Below are positions 9,018 to 18,224 of a stretch of DNA of 30,334 nt, in pieces. The stretch comes from Pachysolen tannophilus NRRL Y-2460 (lineage: Eukaryota; Ascomycota; Pichiomycetes; Alaninales; Pachysolenaceae), in assembly GCA_001661245.1 (NCBI GenBank), contig KV454018.1:623553-653886 (forward strand). The letters are read 5' to 3'. Both the position numbers and the translations under genes were made by a program. Positions within the stretch are counted from its first letter, which is position 1. Every line of letters begins with the position of its first letter. The notes beneath the pieces are model-generated. The model did not search any database. It saw nothing but the letters and a program-made list of their open reading frames with translations, and had not been told where the DNA came from.

Positions 9018-12000
9018 ATGAGGAATAAAAGCAATAATAATAGTATCAACTCTCATCTTCCGTTGTTGTTGAATCCTTTTTTGAATGCTTTGTTCAATCA
9101 TCCAAATCCTGCCAAGTCAAATCTTAGTAAGACAATCAATTTATTAAAGGAATATCCAAATGATTATATATTGCTAGTGCCCAGTACTCTTTCGTTATTG
9201 CTGTTGAAGAACCAATGTCATCAGGAAGAGTTTGTGAATAATCATGTGATAACAGTGAAAGAGTATCAATCGTTGAATAATAAGGTATATAAGGTTAGGA
9301 AAAATTATTTGTATCATGATGGAGTCAAGATAGCAAAGTTATTAGAGAATAATTTTTTTGTTAGTTTTAACAATTATCTTCCAAATGATCTGTTTTATAA
9401 GGTGATACATATACTGGAGCCAATTGTTTTCAGTAAGGATAACAAAGGTAATGGAGTTAATGCGAAGTATCAACAACAACAACAACAACAGCAACAGCAG
9501 CAACAGCAGCAACTTGAGATAGATGCTCTTGATGATTCGCTGGATTTCACTCAATTATCAAGAGAGTTCCCAGTAATTTTCAATCCAGTTGGAGAATTAT
9601 TCAAAAATTTTTTCAAAAATTTAAATTTGAAATCAATTGATGATATAGGTCTGCTTACAAACAGTTTTAACAGCATTGTACAAAGAGGAAATTCGATTTT
9701 TTTAGATAGTTTGGATAGGAAAACTTATCAGAATGAGATGCTAGCAAAATATCCGAATTTGGATTTGAATAAATGTTTATTCAATTATATCGAAATGAAT
9801 GTATACGAGAAGTTTTGGAATCAACTAGCAAGTAAGTGTGAAGATGAAAATAAGATTCTTGATAGCCATTATGAAGAATTATCTAATTTATCCTTAAATC
9901 AACTTGGTTTGCCAAATTATTTTAAATTATATTTTGCAGTTGACAAAAAAAATTTAATTATGTTGGAAAAATTGATAAATAGATCAATTGAAGAATTTTC
10001 CAAATTGAAGTTTTCAAATACTTCAGAAACAAAATGTAAAATATTAGTAAATGTATTCAAGATATTAACTAGTGTAACTAATGATAATATAATAGATGCA
10101 GATTCATTAATAGGATTATTAATAATGGTGATAGTTCATTCAAAAGTTCCCAATTTGTACAGTCATTTGATATATATTAAGAATTTTTCTTATGATTTGG
10201 TAGCTTTAGAAAGTGGATTTATGGGTTATGTAACTTCTTCATTTGAAGCTGTATTGAATTACTTTAAAAATGAATCGAATTTGAAAACTTTGATTCTGTA
10301 TTCCCTTGAAAATGGGAAATGCTGGTCATTATTGAAGTCGAATGATGATGAAGTATCAATTAAAAAATTGTTGATTGCCAAATTAGATATTTATGATGGT
10401 AAAATTATTCCGGTTGAAAATTTTATATATTCTAGGACTTTAAAAGGTGAATCGATATTAGCCTTAGCAGTTCAATCTAATAATTATAATATATTCAAAA
10501 CTGTTATTGATTATGAGTATATTTTCCCCATAGATGATATCTTAAATGACAGAACAATGGATGGATTAAATTTATTGAAGTTGGCGCTATTGCTGGACAA
10601 TGACGAAATAACTAATGAATTAATAAAAATTCTTATGAGTTCAACAACCAAGGCAGAGAAAACAATGTATTTCAACCAGTTAGATAAAAGAAATAGAAAT
10701 GTTGGTCATTATTTGTTCAACGAGAATTATATTAAAGTTCTTGGTTCATACATTAATTGGGAACAAAAAGATGTGAATCATCAAACTCCGTTTCATACGA
10801 TTTTAAGGTTTTATGATCATTCTAATTATAGTGAGTTAGTTGAAATTACTATAAATGTTGTCAAGAAATGGTATCTCACTCACAATTTAAAATTTGACTA
10901 CTCAAAACATAATGATGGTAAAAATAATACATTATTGCACATAATTTTAAAAGATTTGTTTCGATTGTTGGAAAATTTTGAAAATTTAAACCTTAATGAA
11001 TTTAATAATAAAAATTTGACACCTTTAATGTATTATATTAAATATAATAGGACTGAGAATATCAATGATATCTTGAAAGATAAGAGATTGATTTTAACAA
11101 AATATGATCCTAAATATTATTTAAGCAGTTTGGATTATATTAAAATTGATTTGAAGAAATTAATTCAACAACATCAGCATCCGGATAAAAATTTGTTGTC
11201 GGAGAACGGCAATGAGAATAATATAAGTAGTAATGGCAAACATAATGGTAGCATCAACAATATCAATATTAATATAAATATCAATGGAGATGGAAAAAAT
11301 AGTAATAATCATATTGAAAATATAGTAGATCAATTTTTCATAAAACAAAATTTTGAAATTGTTGATAATAAAACTTTTGGAATTACAAGAATAAAGATTG
11401 ACAATATAAATAAAGATTATTGTTTGTTTTTCAAATCACTAATAGTAGATAATCAAGAAACTGAAAACTGGTATACAAATATTCATAATCTCAAAGATTA
11501 TGAACAATTGTTAAAATTAATTAAATTTGAGAATCCAAACAGTTTTTTCAATTTAAAGATTTTTACAAATACAATAGATTTAAGTACTTATGATTCTTTA
11601 AAGATTAATAATTTCAACAAATTTCAATTAAAATATTATTGGAATTTTTTTTTAAACAATTTGAATAGATCTTTATTATTATTATCTCCAAACATCAAGA
11701 ATTCGGAGATTTTGTGGGAATTTTTAATAATTCCAGGAAATTTGAATGAATACGAAATTTTCCAAAAAATTGAAAATAAGTTAAGTAATGAAAGAGAGAA
11801 TTTTGTTGTAAAACAGCAACAAATAAACAGCATTGGTTTAAATCTTACAATTGATAAAGTAGATGAAATCAATTTTTTCTTAAAGATCAATTTAAATGAA
11901 TTTTTGAATTTTGAAAAATGTTTGAGTAGATTTATTAAAATATTAATATTCAACTATTATAAATTAAAAGATATGAATTTTATTCAAGAAAATTTTTTAA

Positions 12001-12650
12001 AAATTGATAATTGCAAATTATTTCCTTCTACTCTTTTATTTCAAAAATTGGCCAAAATTCATAATGAATCTTCAATAAATGAGATTATGTTAAATTTTAT
12101 TGTTGCTTTAAAAATCCTTTTAAGTTATTTAAGAGAATTGATAAATAATTTTAAAAATTTTGTTAATACTAAAATTAATAAGTGGTTTGAATTGAATGAT
12201 AAGTCAAAGAAAATCAATCAGGAATTGAAAAGATTACAGGCAATTGAAGAGAGAAATAGTCGCAATAATAACACAGATAATGGCAGCAGCCGAGCTACTG
12301 GAGAAGATAGGAGTGATAACAATGACTCAATGAGATCTGCATCATCCTCAACTACAGCAGCAGCAGCAGCTGCAAATGCAACAACTTCTTTTTTGTTTTC
12401 ATCTATAGTTCAAACCAAGAAAACAAGACAGCTGAAAATTGAAAATTTAATAACAGAACAAAATGTACTTGTTAAAAGATTTGAAAACCTTGATATAGAT
12501 TTGAAACAAAATTATGAATCAATTATACTGGAAATCAACAATTTTTTAAAATTTAAAAAAACATTCTTAAAGAATGAGTTCAAAAAATTGTGCATAGAGA
12601 ATTTAAAAGATTTAAAGATGAAATTATACGCATTAGAAAGTAAAAGATGA
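9018..12650 (+). CDS. VRL1: Vrl1-like VPS9-domain Rab5 GEF with ankyrin repeats and sorting-nexin C-terminus
   Basis: A 1210-residue protein that fits the VARP-like Vrl1 (YML002W/YML003W), an endosomal Rab5-type guanine nucleotide exchange factor. With Vin1 it forms the VINE SNX-BAR coat. Seen in order: an N-terminal Vrl1 region (about 1-150); a polyglutamine tract near 152-166 (mixed CAA/CAG); a VPS9 domain near 240-420, with the DADSLIGLLIMVIVHSKVPN segment typical of the fold; and ankyrin-type repeats near 480-700. A variable Asn/Gly linker follows (about 720-770). Then comes a PX-like segment near 780-900 and a helical BAR-like C-terminus with a Ser/Ala/Asn insert near 1080-1130. The reading frame is uninterrupted, whereas common S. 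cerevisiae laboratory strains carry a broken VRL1. PX/BAR assignment rests on family knowledge more than on visible motifs. Confidence 0.85.
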   Translation: MRNKSNNNSINSHLPLLLNPFLNALFNHPNPAKSNLSKTINLLKEYPNDYILLVPSTLSLLLLKNQCHQEEFVNNHVITVKEYQSLNNKVYKVRKNYLYHDGVKIAKLLENNFFVSFNNYLPNDLFYKVIHILEPIVFSKDNKGNGVNAKYQQQQQQQQQQQQQQLEIDALDDSLDFTQLSREFPVIFNPVGELFKNFFKNLNLKSIDDIGLLTNSFNSIVQRGNSIFLDSLDRKTYQNEMLAKYPNLDLNKCLFNYIEMNVYEKFWNQLASKCEDENKILDSHYEELSNLSLNQLGLPNYFKLYFAVDKKNLIMLEKLINRSIEEFSKLKFSNTSETKCKILVNVFKILTSVTNDNIIDADSLIGLLIMVIVHSKVPNLYSHLIYIKNFSYDLVALESGFMGYVTSSFEAVLNYFKNESNLKTLILYSLENGKCWSLLKSNDDEVSIKKLLIAKLDIYDGKIIPVENFIYSRTLKGESILALAVQSNNYNIFKTVIDYEYIFPIDDILNDRTMDGLNLLKLALLLDNDEITNELIKILMSSTTKAEKTMYFNQLDKRNRNVGHYLFNENYIKVLGSYINWEQKDVNHQTPFHTILRFYDHSNYSELVEITINVVKKWYLTHNLKFDYSKHNDGKNNTLLHIILKDLFRLLENFENLNLNEFNNKNLTPLMYYIKYNRTENINDILKDKRLILTKYDPKYYLSSLDYIKIDLKKLIQQHQHPDKNLLSENGNENNISSNGKHNGSINNININININGDGKNSNNHIENIVDQFFIKQNFEIVDNKTFGITRIKIDNINKDYCLFFKSLIVDNQETENWYTNIHNLKDYEQLLKLIKFENPNSFFNLKIFTNTIDLSTYDSLKINNFNKFQLKYYWNFFLNNLNRSLLLLSPNIKNSEILWEFLIIPGNLNEYEIFQKIENKLSNERENFVVKQQQINSIGLNLTIDKVDEINFFLKINLNEFLNFEKCLSRFIKILIFNYYKLKDMNFIQENFLKIDNCKLFPSTLLFQKLAKIHNESSINEIMLNFIVALKILLSYLRELINNFKNFVNTKINKWFELNDKSKKINQELKRLQAIEERNSRNNNTDNGSSRATGEDRSDNNDSMRSASSSTTAAAAAANATTSFLFSSIVQTKKTRQLKIENLITEQNVLVKRFENLDIDLKQNYESIILEINNFLKFKKTFLKNEFKKLCIENLKDLKMKLYALESKR
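9468..9512 (+). repeat. CAA/CAG trinucleotide repeat (polyGln) inside VRL1
   Basis: About 15 Gln codons of mixed CAA and CAG sit between the N-terminal region and the VPS9 domain. They keep the frame and probably vary in length between strains. Confidence 0.9.
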
Positions 12651-12802
12651 AAAGATGTTTTATATTTAATGATTATTTTTCTTTTCAATATTCATATACC
12701 ATTGCAAAATCAACAATAACAACAACAAAAAAAAAGAAATATATATAGAATACAAATTATTTAATTCCATAAATAGTAAAACTAAAGATTTTAATTTGTT
12801 CT
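12651..12802. terminator. Convergent 3' gap VRL1 / DPM1
   Basis: This 152-bp gap is shared by the 3' ends of two convergent genes. It has A/T-rich poly(A)-site type sequence (TATATA, AACAAC repeats and an A9 run) and no other feature. Confidence 0.4.
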
Positions 12803-13609
12803 TTATAAGAAGAAACTTAAGAAATAAAGTGCAACCAAGACTAACAAGACTAGAAAAATTAAAAGTTGAGCAATACCAAACTTGTAAATGTATAAATCTT
12901 TTAATTGTTGAAGATATTGGATCATAACTTTACTAGATAATTTTGATTCACCTTCGACTCTAACACCGAATGTAAATGGAACATCTACAATCGAACCTTT
13001 ACCACCATTTGGCAATGGTATTTTGGTCAACAACTCCAAGGCAATCTTAAAACCTTTATCATTTATACCTTCAATAATATGACGCTGATCACCTTCACCA
13101 TTGAAAAGATATTTGCTTTGTAACCCAAAAAATCCACTCATTGGATCAGAAGCCGGTGTTAAAGGTAATGCCAACAACCTAGCTCCAGAAGATATTACCC
13201 TCCTATATAATGGCCAATCTTTATCAATTTCAATACCTGGAGCATAACGGGTACCCAATACAAATGGGTTTTTCTCTAATTGTTGAATCATTGTTGGAAC
13301 AACTTCTGGTGGATGTTGTAAATCAGCATCCATACAAATTAAATATTGTCCCTTAGCCTCTTTAAATCCTCTCAATACAGCAGAACTCAAACCTCTCTCC
13401 GTAGTTCTAACTATAATACGAACATTATAACCGGCTTTCTGTAATCTTTCAACTTCTTCCACAGAACCATCTTGAGAATTATCATCAACAAATATTAATT
13501 CCGTTTCTTTAGATTTCTTATTACCTAAAGCTTCGAACAATCTCCTGGTTAATGGCTCAACATTAAGCTTCTCATGGTAAGCTGGAACAATAACTGAGCA
13601 ACTGATCAT
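12803..13609 (-). CDS. DPM1: Dolichol-phosphate mannosyltransferase
   Basis: Makes dolichyl-phosphate mannose from GDP-mannose on the cytosolic face of the ER. This is the mannose donor for N-glycan completion, O-mannosylation and GPI anchors. The 268-residue protein is a GT2-family enzyme: the N-terminal VIVPAYHEKLN start, VDDNSQDGS at about 41, and the metal/GDP-binding MDADLQHPPE at 93-102. Further conserved blocks are GTRYAPG near 119 and DPMSGFFGL near 155. A single hydrophobic segment at about 245-268 forms the C-terminal anchor, as in the S. cerevisiae single-subunit type (267 aa), so no DPM2/DPM3 partners are implied. It is tandem with SGT2 and convergent with VRL1. Confidence 0.97.
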   Translation of the reverse strand: MISCSVIVPAYHEKLNVEPLTRRLFEALGNKKSKETELIFVDDNSQDGSVEEVERLQKAGYNVRIIVRTTERGLSSAVLRGFKEAKGQYLICMDADLQHPPEVVPTMIQQLEKNPFVLGTRYAPGIEIDKDWPLYRRVISSGARLLALPLTPASDPMSGFFGLQSKYLFNGEGDQRHIIEGINDKGFKIALELLTKIPLPNGGKGSIVDVPFTFGVRVEGESKLSSKVMIQYLQQLKDLYIYKFGIAQLLIFLVLLVLVALYFLSFFL

Positions 13610-14030
13610 CTCCGCAAATAGATCTCTATAGATAGATAGATAGATAGATTTTAATTGGATACTAACTATTCAAGAGTTTTCCTTTCAATTAGCAAATTTA
13701 AAGAATATTTTTATTTTTTATTTTTTTTTCATCTTCAACGTTACGTGTTTTTCTAAGCAAAAATACTCAAAAACTCAGTTACAAGAGAGAGAGATTGAAA
13801 TTAAACTTGAAACCCCCATTTCTAATTGAAAAATGACAATGATAAAGAGCAGTCTATATTCAGGATAGAAGTAGAACTTCAACTTGGAACTTGTTTATTA
13901 TTAAATTAAAAAAAAAAAAGAAGAAAAAAGAAGTATAATAGAAATAGTTGAAATAAAAATTAGAATAGATAAAACCTTATAATTTGTAAAGTTGAAAAGT
14001 TGGAAATACCCTATTTTTTCTGTAATTGAA
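13610..14030. promoter_or_regulatory. DPM1 upstream region
   Basis: The 421-bp gap lies between the DPM1 start and the SGT2 stop. It contains a (TAGA)n microsatellite at about 13627-13649, a short (GA)n stretch near 13787 and several poly(dA:dT) runs. I see no reading frame or RNA gene. Confidence 0.5.
13627..13649. repeat. (TAGA)n microsatellite
   Basis: About five to six TAGA tetranucleotides lie just upstream of the DPM1 start codon. This is probably length-polymorphic promoter or leader DNA. Confidence 0.85.
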
Positions 14031-15197
14031 CTAACTACGTCTATTAGCACCACCTAAGAATTGATTAGCTAGATTCTGTAACATTGGATTGTTCAACAAT
14101 TCTGAAATATCAGGTTGTTGTTGTTGTTGTTGTGTGTTATCAGAAGAAGATGTGGTTTCGTCTGTGGCCGAAGCATTAGCCGAAGTACCGGAACCAGCAC
14201 CGGAACCAGCATTGGTACCAGCACCACCAAGACCCATGCTTTGTGCCATTTGACGAATTGATGGGTTATTCATTAGTCCTTGTAAAGCTTCTGGATTTTG
14301 CATCATCTGCTGAGCGGCTTGCATGAGTTGTGGATTGTTGAACATTTCAGCCAATCCACCAGCACCACCAGCACCACCTGCGCCACCACCAAACATTGAA
14401 CCTAAATCTGGGAACCCACTACCAGCACCTTGAGTACCTTGAGTACCTCTACTACCACTACTACCACTACCACTATTAGTACCATCATTACCGCTACTTT
14501 GGATCGATGATTCCAATTCTTGTTGAACTCTAGCTTTTGCAGTTTCATAACCTTTCTTCATAGAAGCAGAAGGATTTTCACCTTCAGCTTCTAAACCTGC
14601 TTTATATGCATCCATAGAACCTTTAATATCACCAAGAGCAAATTTAGCCAAACCTAATCTTGAATAAGCTTTGGCATAAGTACCATCACTTTCAATTGCC
14701 TTTTCAGCATCTTTTATAGCTAAATCATGTTTTTGAATAGATGAATAAGCCGCTGCTCTATTTGAAAGATAAACTGAATTTGTTGGAATTAATTCAATTG
14801 CTTCAGTATATTTTTTAATTGCTTCATCATAATCTTTTCTTGACATTGCCCTATTACCTTCTAATTTTAAAGCTTCTGCTTTACTTCTTAATTCAACATC
14901 TTCAACTGGAATATGAACAGGAATACTAGAAGCTTCTGAATCTTCTAGTTTCTCATCATCACCAGTTTTTAAACCTGATTTCAAACCAGCCTCAACTAAT
15001 TCAGGTAAACACTTACCTTCAAATCTCGTTGCAATCGTCAATGCATCATCATCTTTATTCACACCATAAGCATCTGCTACACAATCAATAGCAACATCCA
15101 TTGATTCAATAAAATCCGGAGAAATCTCATTATTTGATACCGATTTTTTTAAAAAACTAATTATTGCCAACGCAATATCACCATTAGAAATAGACAT
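14031..15197 (-). CDS. SGT2: Sgt2, TPR co-chaperone of the GET tail-anchored protein pathway
   Basis: Captures tail-anchored membrane proteins in the cytosol and hands them through Get4-Get5 to Get3 for ER insertion; it also binds Hsp70/Hsp90. The 388-residue protein shows an N-terminal dimerisation helix bundle (about 1-75). Three TPR repeats follow (about 103-220), with KLEGNRAMSRKDYDEAIKKY and SNRAAAYSSIQKHDLAIKD as clear TPR helices. A Gly/Ser-rich linker precedes the Met/Gln/Asn-rich client-binding domain (NNPQLMQAAQQMM, NNPSIRQMAQ). The tail has a short polyGln and a second NNPMLQNL motif near 369. Slightly longer than the S. cerevisiae protein (346), through low-complexity linkers. Confidence 0.96.
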   Translation of the reverse strand: MSISNGDIALAIISFLKKSVSNNEISPDFIESMDVAIDCVADAYGVNKDDDALTIATRFEGKCLPELVEAGLKSGLKTGDDEKLEDSEASSIPVHIPVEDVELRSKAEALKLEGNRAMSRKDYDEAIKKYTEAIELIPTNSVYLSNRAAAYSSIQKHDLAIKDAEKAIESDGTYAKAYSRLGLAKFALGDIKGSMDAYKAGLEAEGENPSASMKKGYETAKARVQQELESSIQSSGNDGTNSGSGSSGSRGTQGTQGAGSGFPDLGSMFGGGAGGAGGAGGLAEMFNNPQLMQAAQQMMQNPEALQGLMNNPSIRQMAQSMGLGGAGTNAGSGAGSGTSANASATDETTSSSDNTQQQQQQPDISELLNNPMLQNLANQFLGGANRRS

Positions 15198-15531
15198 AAT
15201 ATAAAAAACCTTATAATACTTTAGAACTTGATCCAGTAACCTTCTAATAAGATTATAAAATCAAAGTTCTTAAATTTACTATCTATCTTATCTATCTATA
15301 TATCTATCAATATATCTATCAATCAATCTATCTAAACCGCTGTTCGTCCATCAAACACCATTAAAAAAAAAAAGAGATGAAGAATCAATCGAGAACATTC
15401 CAAAAAAACCAAAAAAGGAAAAAAGACAACCACCAAAAACAACATTCCCGATTGGGAAGTCATAAATTTTTTCTCCATTATAATGGGAAAAATGGTGGAT
15501 TTGATCCATTTTGTGCGCCATTTGATTGATT
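15198..15531. promoter_or_regulatory. SGT2 upstream region / APM2 3' end
   Basis: The 334-bp gap contains an imperfect TCTA/TATC microsatellite (about 15279-15334) next to the SGT2 side. After that come A-rich runs and a TTCCCGATTGGGAAG imperfect palindrome near 15445. Small frames here are extensions in other frames of the APM2 tail and are not supported as genes. Confidence 0.5.
15279..15334. repeat. Imperfect (TATC)n microsatellite
   Basis: Runs of CTAT/CATC tetranucleotides are interrupted by CAAT and ATAT steps. It lies in the SGT2 upstream region. Confidence 0.8.
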
Positions 15532-17403
15532 TCAATTATCATTGGTATTAGAATTGGTGTCTGAGTGAGTGTGAATTGGAATTGGAATTGGGGTAGAGGA
15601 ATTTGTGTTTGAACTTGTAGTGTTTTGTGAATTGATGTTTGATAAGTCCTCATAATTGATTTCATCTACAAAATTATTATCTCCTAATTTAAAACAATAA
15701 TCATTTTCATTAGTTTTAATCAAGTATCTTACCCATGGGAATGATTGATAACTTTCTTTAAAAGTTGGTTCAACGATTTTTAAAAATTCTAATTTCAAAC
15801 CGCTATAAGATGCAAATGGTATTTCAAAATTACAATAAATTAAATTATTATTTGTATTTAAATTTTTTTCATTAATTTTAAATTGATTTTCTTTTATTTT
15901 TCCATCATTTTTAATATTTAATTTAGATAATTCTTCTTGTAATCCAATATAATATAAAGAATTATTATCTGCTTTATCATAATATGCATTTTTTTGTAAC
16001 ATTTTTAATAATTCATCTTGAGGAATTAATTCAAATTCACTAATCATTTCAAATTTATTATCATCATCATTATTGTTTAATTTACTATTTGTAAAAGTAC
16101 TACCAGATGAATCTCCAACAATTGAAGGAATTTTCCAAATAATTAAATTTTCATTTAAATTTAAAATTACATTACCAATTTTTGTTTTAAATTTTGGCAG
16201 TTTATTAAAATTTATCTTTAATTTTAAAAAATCATCTTTATTTTGTTTTATTAATAATGGAATTGAAATTTCTAAATTTTTAATCATAAATTTTTTTCTA
16301 AATAATGTCTTTAAATTAACAGTTAATTTTAATTTAAATTTTTCAACTCCATTTTTGTCACCATTTTTCCTTTTATTAAAAATTTTATATAATGGATTTA
16401 TTAAAATTAAAGGTTTTAAATTAATTGTACTAATATTAATGATTTGATATGTAATTAATTTAACAAAACCATCCGGTGGTATAAATTGAATTAAATTATT
16501 TGAAGTTATATTTGAAAGTTCAATACATTGATGGAAATTAATATTATCAAATATAATTTTTTTTTTCTTATTATCATTTTTATTATTATTTAAATTTAAA
16601 TTTTGTGAATTATCATCATCAATTGATTTATAAAAATTTGAAATTAATGATTCATTTAATCCAATTTTACAAATTGGCATTCCTGAAAGATAATTTTTAC
16701 AATTAATCTCTCCATTAATTATATTTTTTTTAATTTCATTTGTTTGTAAATTATAATTAAAAGATATTTTTTCAATTAAATTTATAAAAATTTCATTTTT
16801 TTTATAAAAAATTCCCTTTGGTCTCCATGATATTGAAGTTGTTGTAGTTCTTGATATTGATGAATTAATCATATTTGAAGTATCTAAATCTCCAACAATT
16901 CTATCCTTTTCATCTTCATCTTTTGTTGTAGATTTTATTTTATCATTATCATTTAAAATATATTCTCTTAACATACTAAAATCTGTTAATTGAGGTATTC
17001 CAAAATCTAAAATTTCATCAAATAATTGATAAATTAAAATATAATTTTCTTTTATTAATTCTTTATCTAATTTACCAATTGAATCATTATTTATTGATGT
17101 TACAGTTGTTGTATTTTGAATTAATAAATAATTTTGTAATAATTCAACAAATTTATATAAATATGATAATAATAACATTACATTTGTATTTTTAAAACAA
17201 AGTGTTAATATTACTATATCATTATGAGTAATATAAATATAATTTATTCCATCATGATGTATAACTGGAACATGATTATTAACATTATTATTTTTTATTT
17301 TCTTAAAATTAGATATTATTAAATGTGAATTTAAATCTTGTTTATAAACTCTTGATATTATGATATCAAAATTATCATCTAAAATATAAACTGCACTTGA
17401 CAT
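15532..17403 (-). CDS. APM2: AP-1-type clathrin adaptor medium chain, Apm2-like
   Basis: A mu subunit of an AP-1 clathrin adaptor that selects cargo at the trans-Golgi/endosome. The 623-residue protein has an N-terminal longin domain (about 1-150, with IYQLFDEILDFGIPQLTD) and a mu-homology domain from SWRPKGIFYKKNEIF at about 192. Further MHD blocks are YLSGMPICKIGLNESL near 238, FHQCIELSN near 290, QFIPPDG near 306, LIIWKIPS near 420, and SYSGLKLEFLKI with PWVRYLIKT near 532-563. A Ser/Thr/Asn tail of about 45 residues follows. Length and wording (GEINCKNYLSGMP; the long insert before the last strands) fit Apm2 better than Apm1, which is about 475 residues. Apm1 orthology is the main alternative. 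The strong Asn/Lys/Ile richness follows the A/T bias. It is divergent from the MCO14-like gene. Confidence 0.85.
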   Translation of the reverse strand: MSSAVYILDDNFDIIISRVYKQDLNSHLIISNFKKIKNNNVNNHVPVIHHDGINYIYITHNDIVILTLCFKNTNVMLLLSYLYKFVELLQNYLLIQNTTTVTSINNDSIGKLDKELIKENYILIYQLFDEILDFGIPQLTDFSMLREYILNDNDKIKSTTKDEDEKDRIVGDLDTSNMINSSISRTTTTSISWRPKGIFYKKNEIFINLIEKISFNYNLQTNEIKKNIINGEINCKNYLSGMPICKIGLNESLISNFYKSIDDDNSQNLNLNNNKNDNKKKKIIFDNINFHQCIELSNITSNNLIQFIPPDGFVKLITYQIINISTINLKPLILINPLYKIFNKRKNGDKNGVEKFKLKLTVNLKTLFRKKFMIKNLEISIPLLIKQNKDDFLKLKINFNKLPKFKTKIGNVILNLNENLIIWKIPSIVGDSSGSTFTNSKLNNNDDDNKFEMISEFELIPQDELLKMLQKNAYYDKADNNSLYYIGLQEELSKLNIKNDGKIKENQFKINEKNLNTNNNLIYCNFEIPFASYSGLKLEFLKIVEPTFKESYQSFPWVRYLIKTNENDYCFKLGDNNFVDEINYEDLSNINSQNTTSSNTNSSTPIPIPIHTHSDTNSNTNDN

Positions 17404-17582
17404 TGAATCATTGATTCATTAAATGATATATATAAATATATATTATAATTTTTTATAAACTTTTCAAGAAATTGCCTTTGTTCTTTGTTTTAAATATAAT
17501 AAATATAATTAATATATTTTTTGTTAGTTCTTTTCTTTTTTTATTTTATTATTTTTTTTTATTATGTCAAAATAACAATAAA
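17404..17582. promoter_or_regulatory. Divergent promoter APM2 / MCO14-like
   Basis: The 179-bp gap lies between divergent start codons and is almost entirely A/T. An in-frame ATG at 17472 lies inside it, but the extra 37 residues it would add are a hydrophobic Phe/Ile/Leu string. I therefore treat it as leader DNA. Confidence 0.45.
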
Positions 17583-17995
17583 ATGATCAATAAAATATCA
17601 AAGATTCCACCTATAAAGCTAACAAGCCAACAAATAACTGGGAACTTAATTGGATTAAGGAATTGGGTTTGTAAAGATAATAATACTAGTATTTCAAAAG
17701 ATTTTAATTTTAAAAATTTTGAAGATACTTGGGTAAGTTTTTATATATAAAAAAACAAAGAGTAAATAAAATACATAAACATAAATTGAATTTTTACAAA
17801 TATTAATATTAATAAATTTAGTCATTTTTAACAAAAATTTCAATGAGATCTCATCTTATTGGACATCATCCAACTATTGTCAACACTTATAATAAAGTAA
17901 ATTTGAAATTAACTACTCATGATTGTAATGGTTTAAGTGATATAGATTTTAAAATGGCAAAGAAATTTGATGATTATTACAAGAATTACGAGTAA
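17583..17995 (+). CDS. MCO14: Pterin-4a-carbinolamine dehydratase-like protein (MCO14/YHL018W), two exons
   Basis: Joined from exon 1 (17583-17732) and exon 2 (17822-17995) this gives 107 residues. Exon 2 carries the PCD/DCoH signature: MRSHLIGHHPTIVNTYNKV, then LTTHDCNGLSDIDFKMAKKF, with the conserved HHP active-site histidines and the THD...LSD.D..MA motif. S. cerevisiae Yhl018w, a mitochondrial protein of similar size (120 aa), has the same blocks. No tetrahydrobiopterin pathway is known in yeast, so the substrate is unknown. The start at 17583 was chosen because it matches the relative; an in-frame ATG at 17472 would add a 37-residue hydrophobic leader. The intron falls between the Trp of FEDTW and the Ser of SFLTK, phase 0. 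Confidence 0.9.
17733..17821 (+). other. Spliceosomal intron in the MCO14-like gene
   Basis: The 89-bp intron starts GTAAGT and ends TTTAG. It contains an in-frame stop and, when removed, joins the two halves of a PCD domain in phase 0. No perfect TACTAAC is present; TATTAAT-type words near 17801-17812 are the best branch-point candidates. Confidence 0.88.
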
Positions 17996-18224
17996 TTGTT
18001 TTTTTTTACAAAATAATTTATAAATATAAATATATATATATATTCGACACATGCCCTATGTAATTAAATACAAATAAATCCCTTGAACAACAATAAAAAA
18101 GAATAAAAAAAAAACAAACCAACTTATATAAGAATGAATATGATAATAAATAGTAAACTGAATAAAGGACGTTACGTTTAGTTTAAAAAAAATTTTTTTT
18201 TTTCTTTTTTACAAATTTCAAATT
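17996..18224. terminator. Convergent 3' gap MCO14-like / NFU1
   Basis: This 229-bp A/T-rich gap holds the 3' ends of two convergent genes, with TATATA and long A and T runs. Nothing else is seen. Confidence 0.4.

Noticed and set aside
9342-9554. Minus-strand polyLeu frame opposite the VRL1 polyGln tract
   Set aside because: It is the antisense reading of the CAA/CAG repeat inside a well-supported gene.
15351-15665. 67- and 104-codon frames overlapping the 3' end of APM2
   Set aside because: Shifted-frame readings of the Ser/Thr/Pro repeat tail of APM2 and of the A-rich gap, without conserved content.
17472-17582. Upstream start of the MCO14-like gene giving a 37-residue hydrophobic leader
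   Set aside because: The relative starts at the position equivalent to 17583, and the leader is a simple A/T-derived Phe/Ile/Leu string. It stays as an alternative only.
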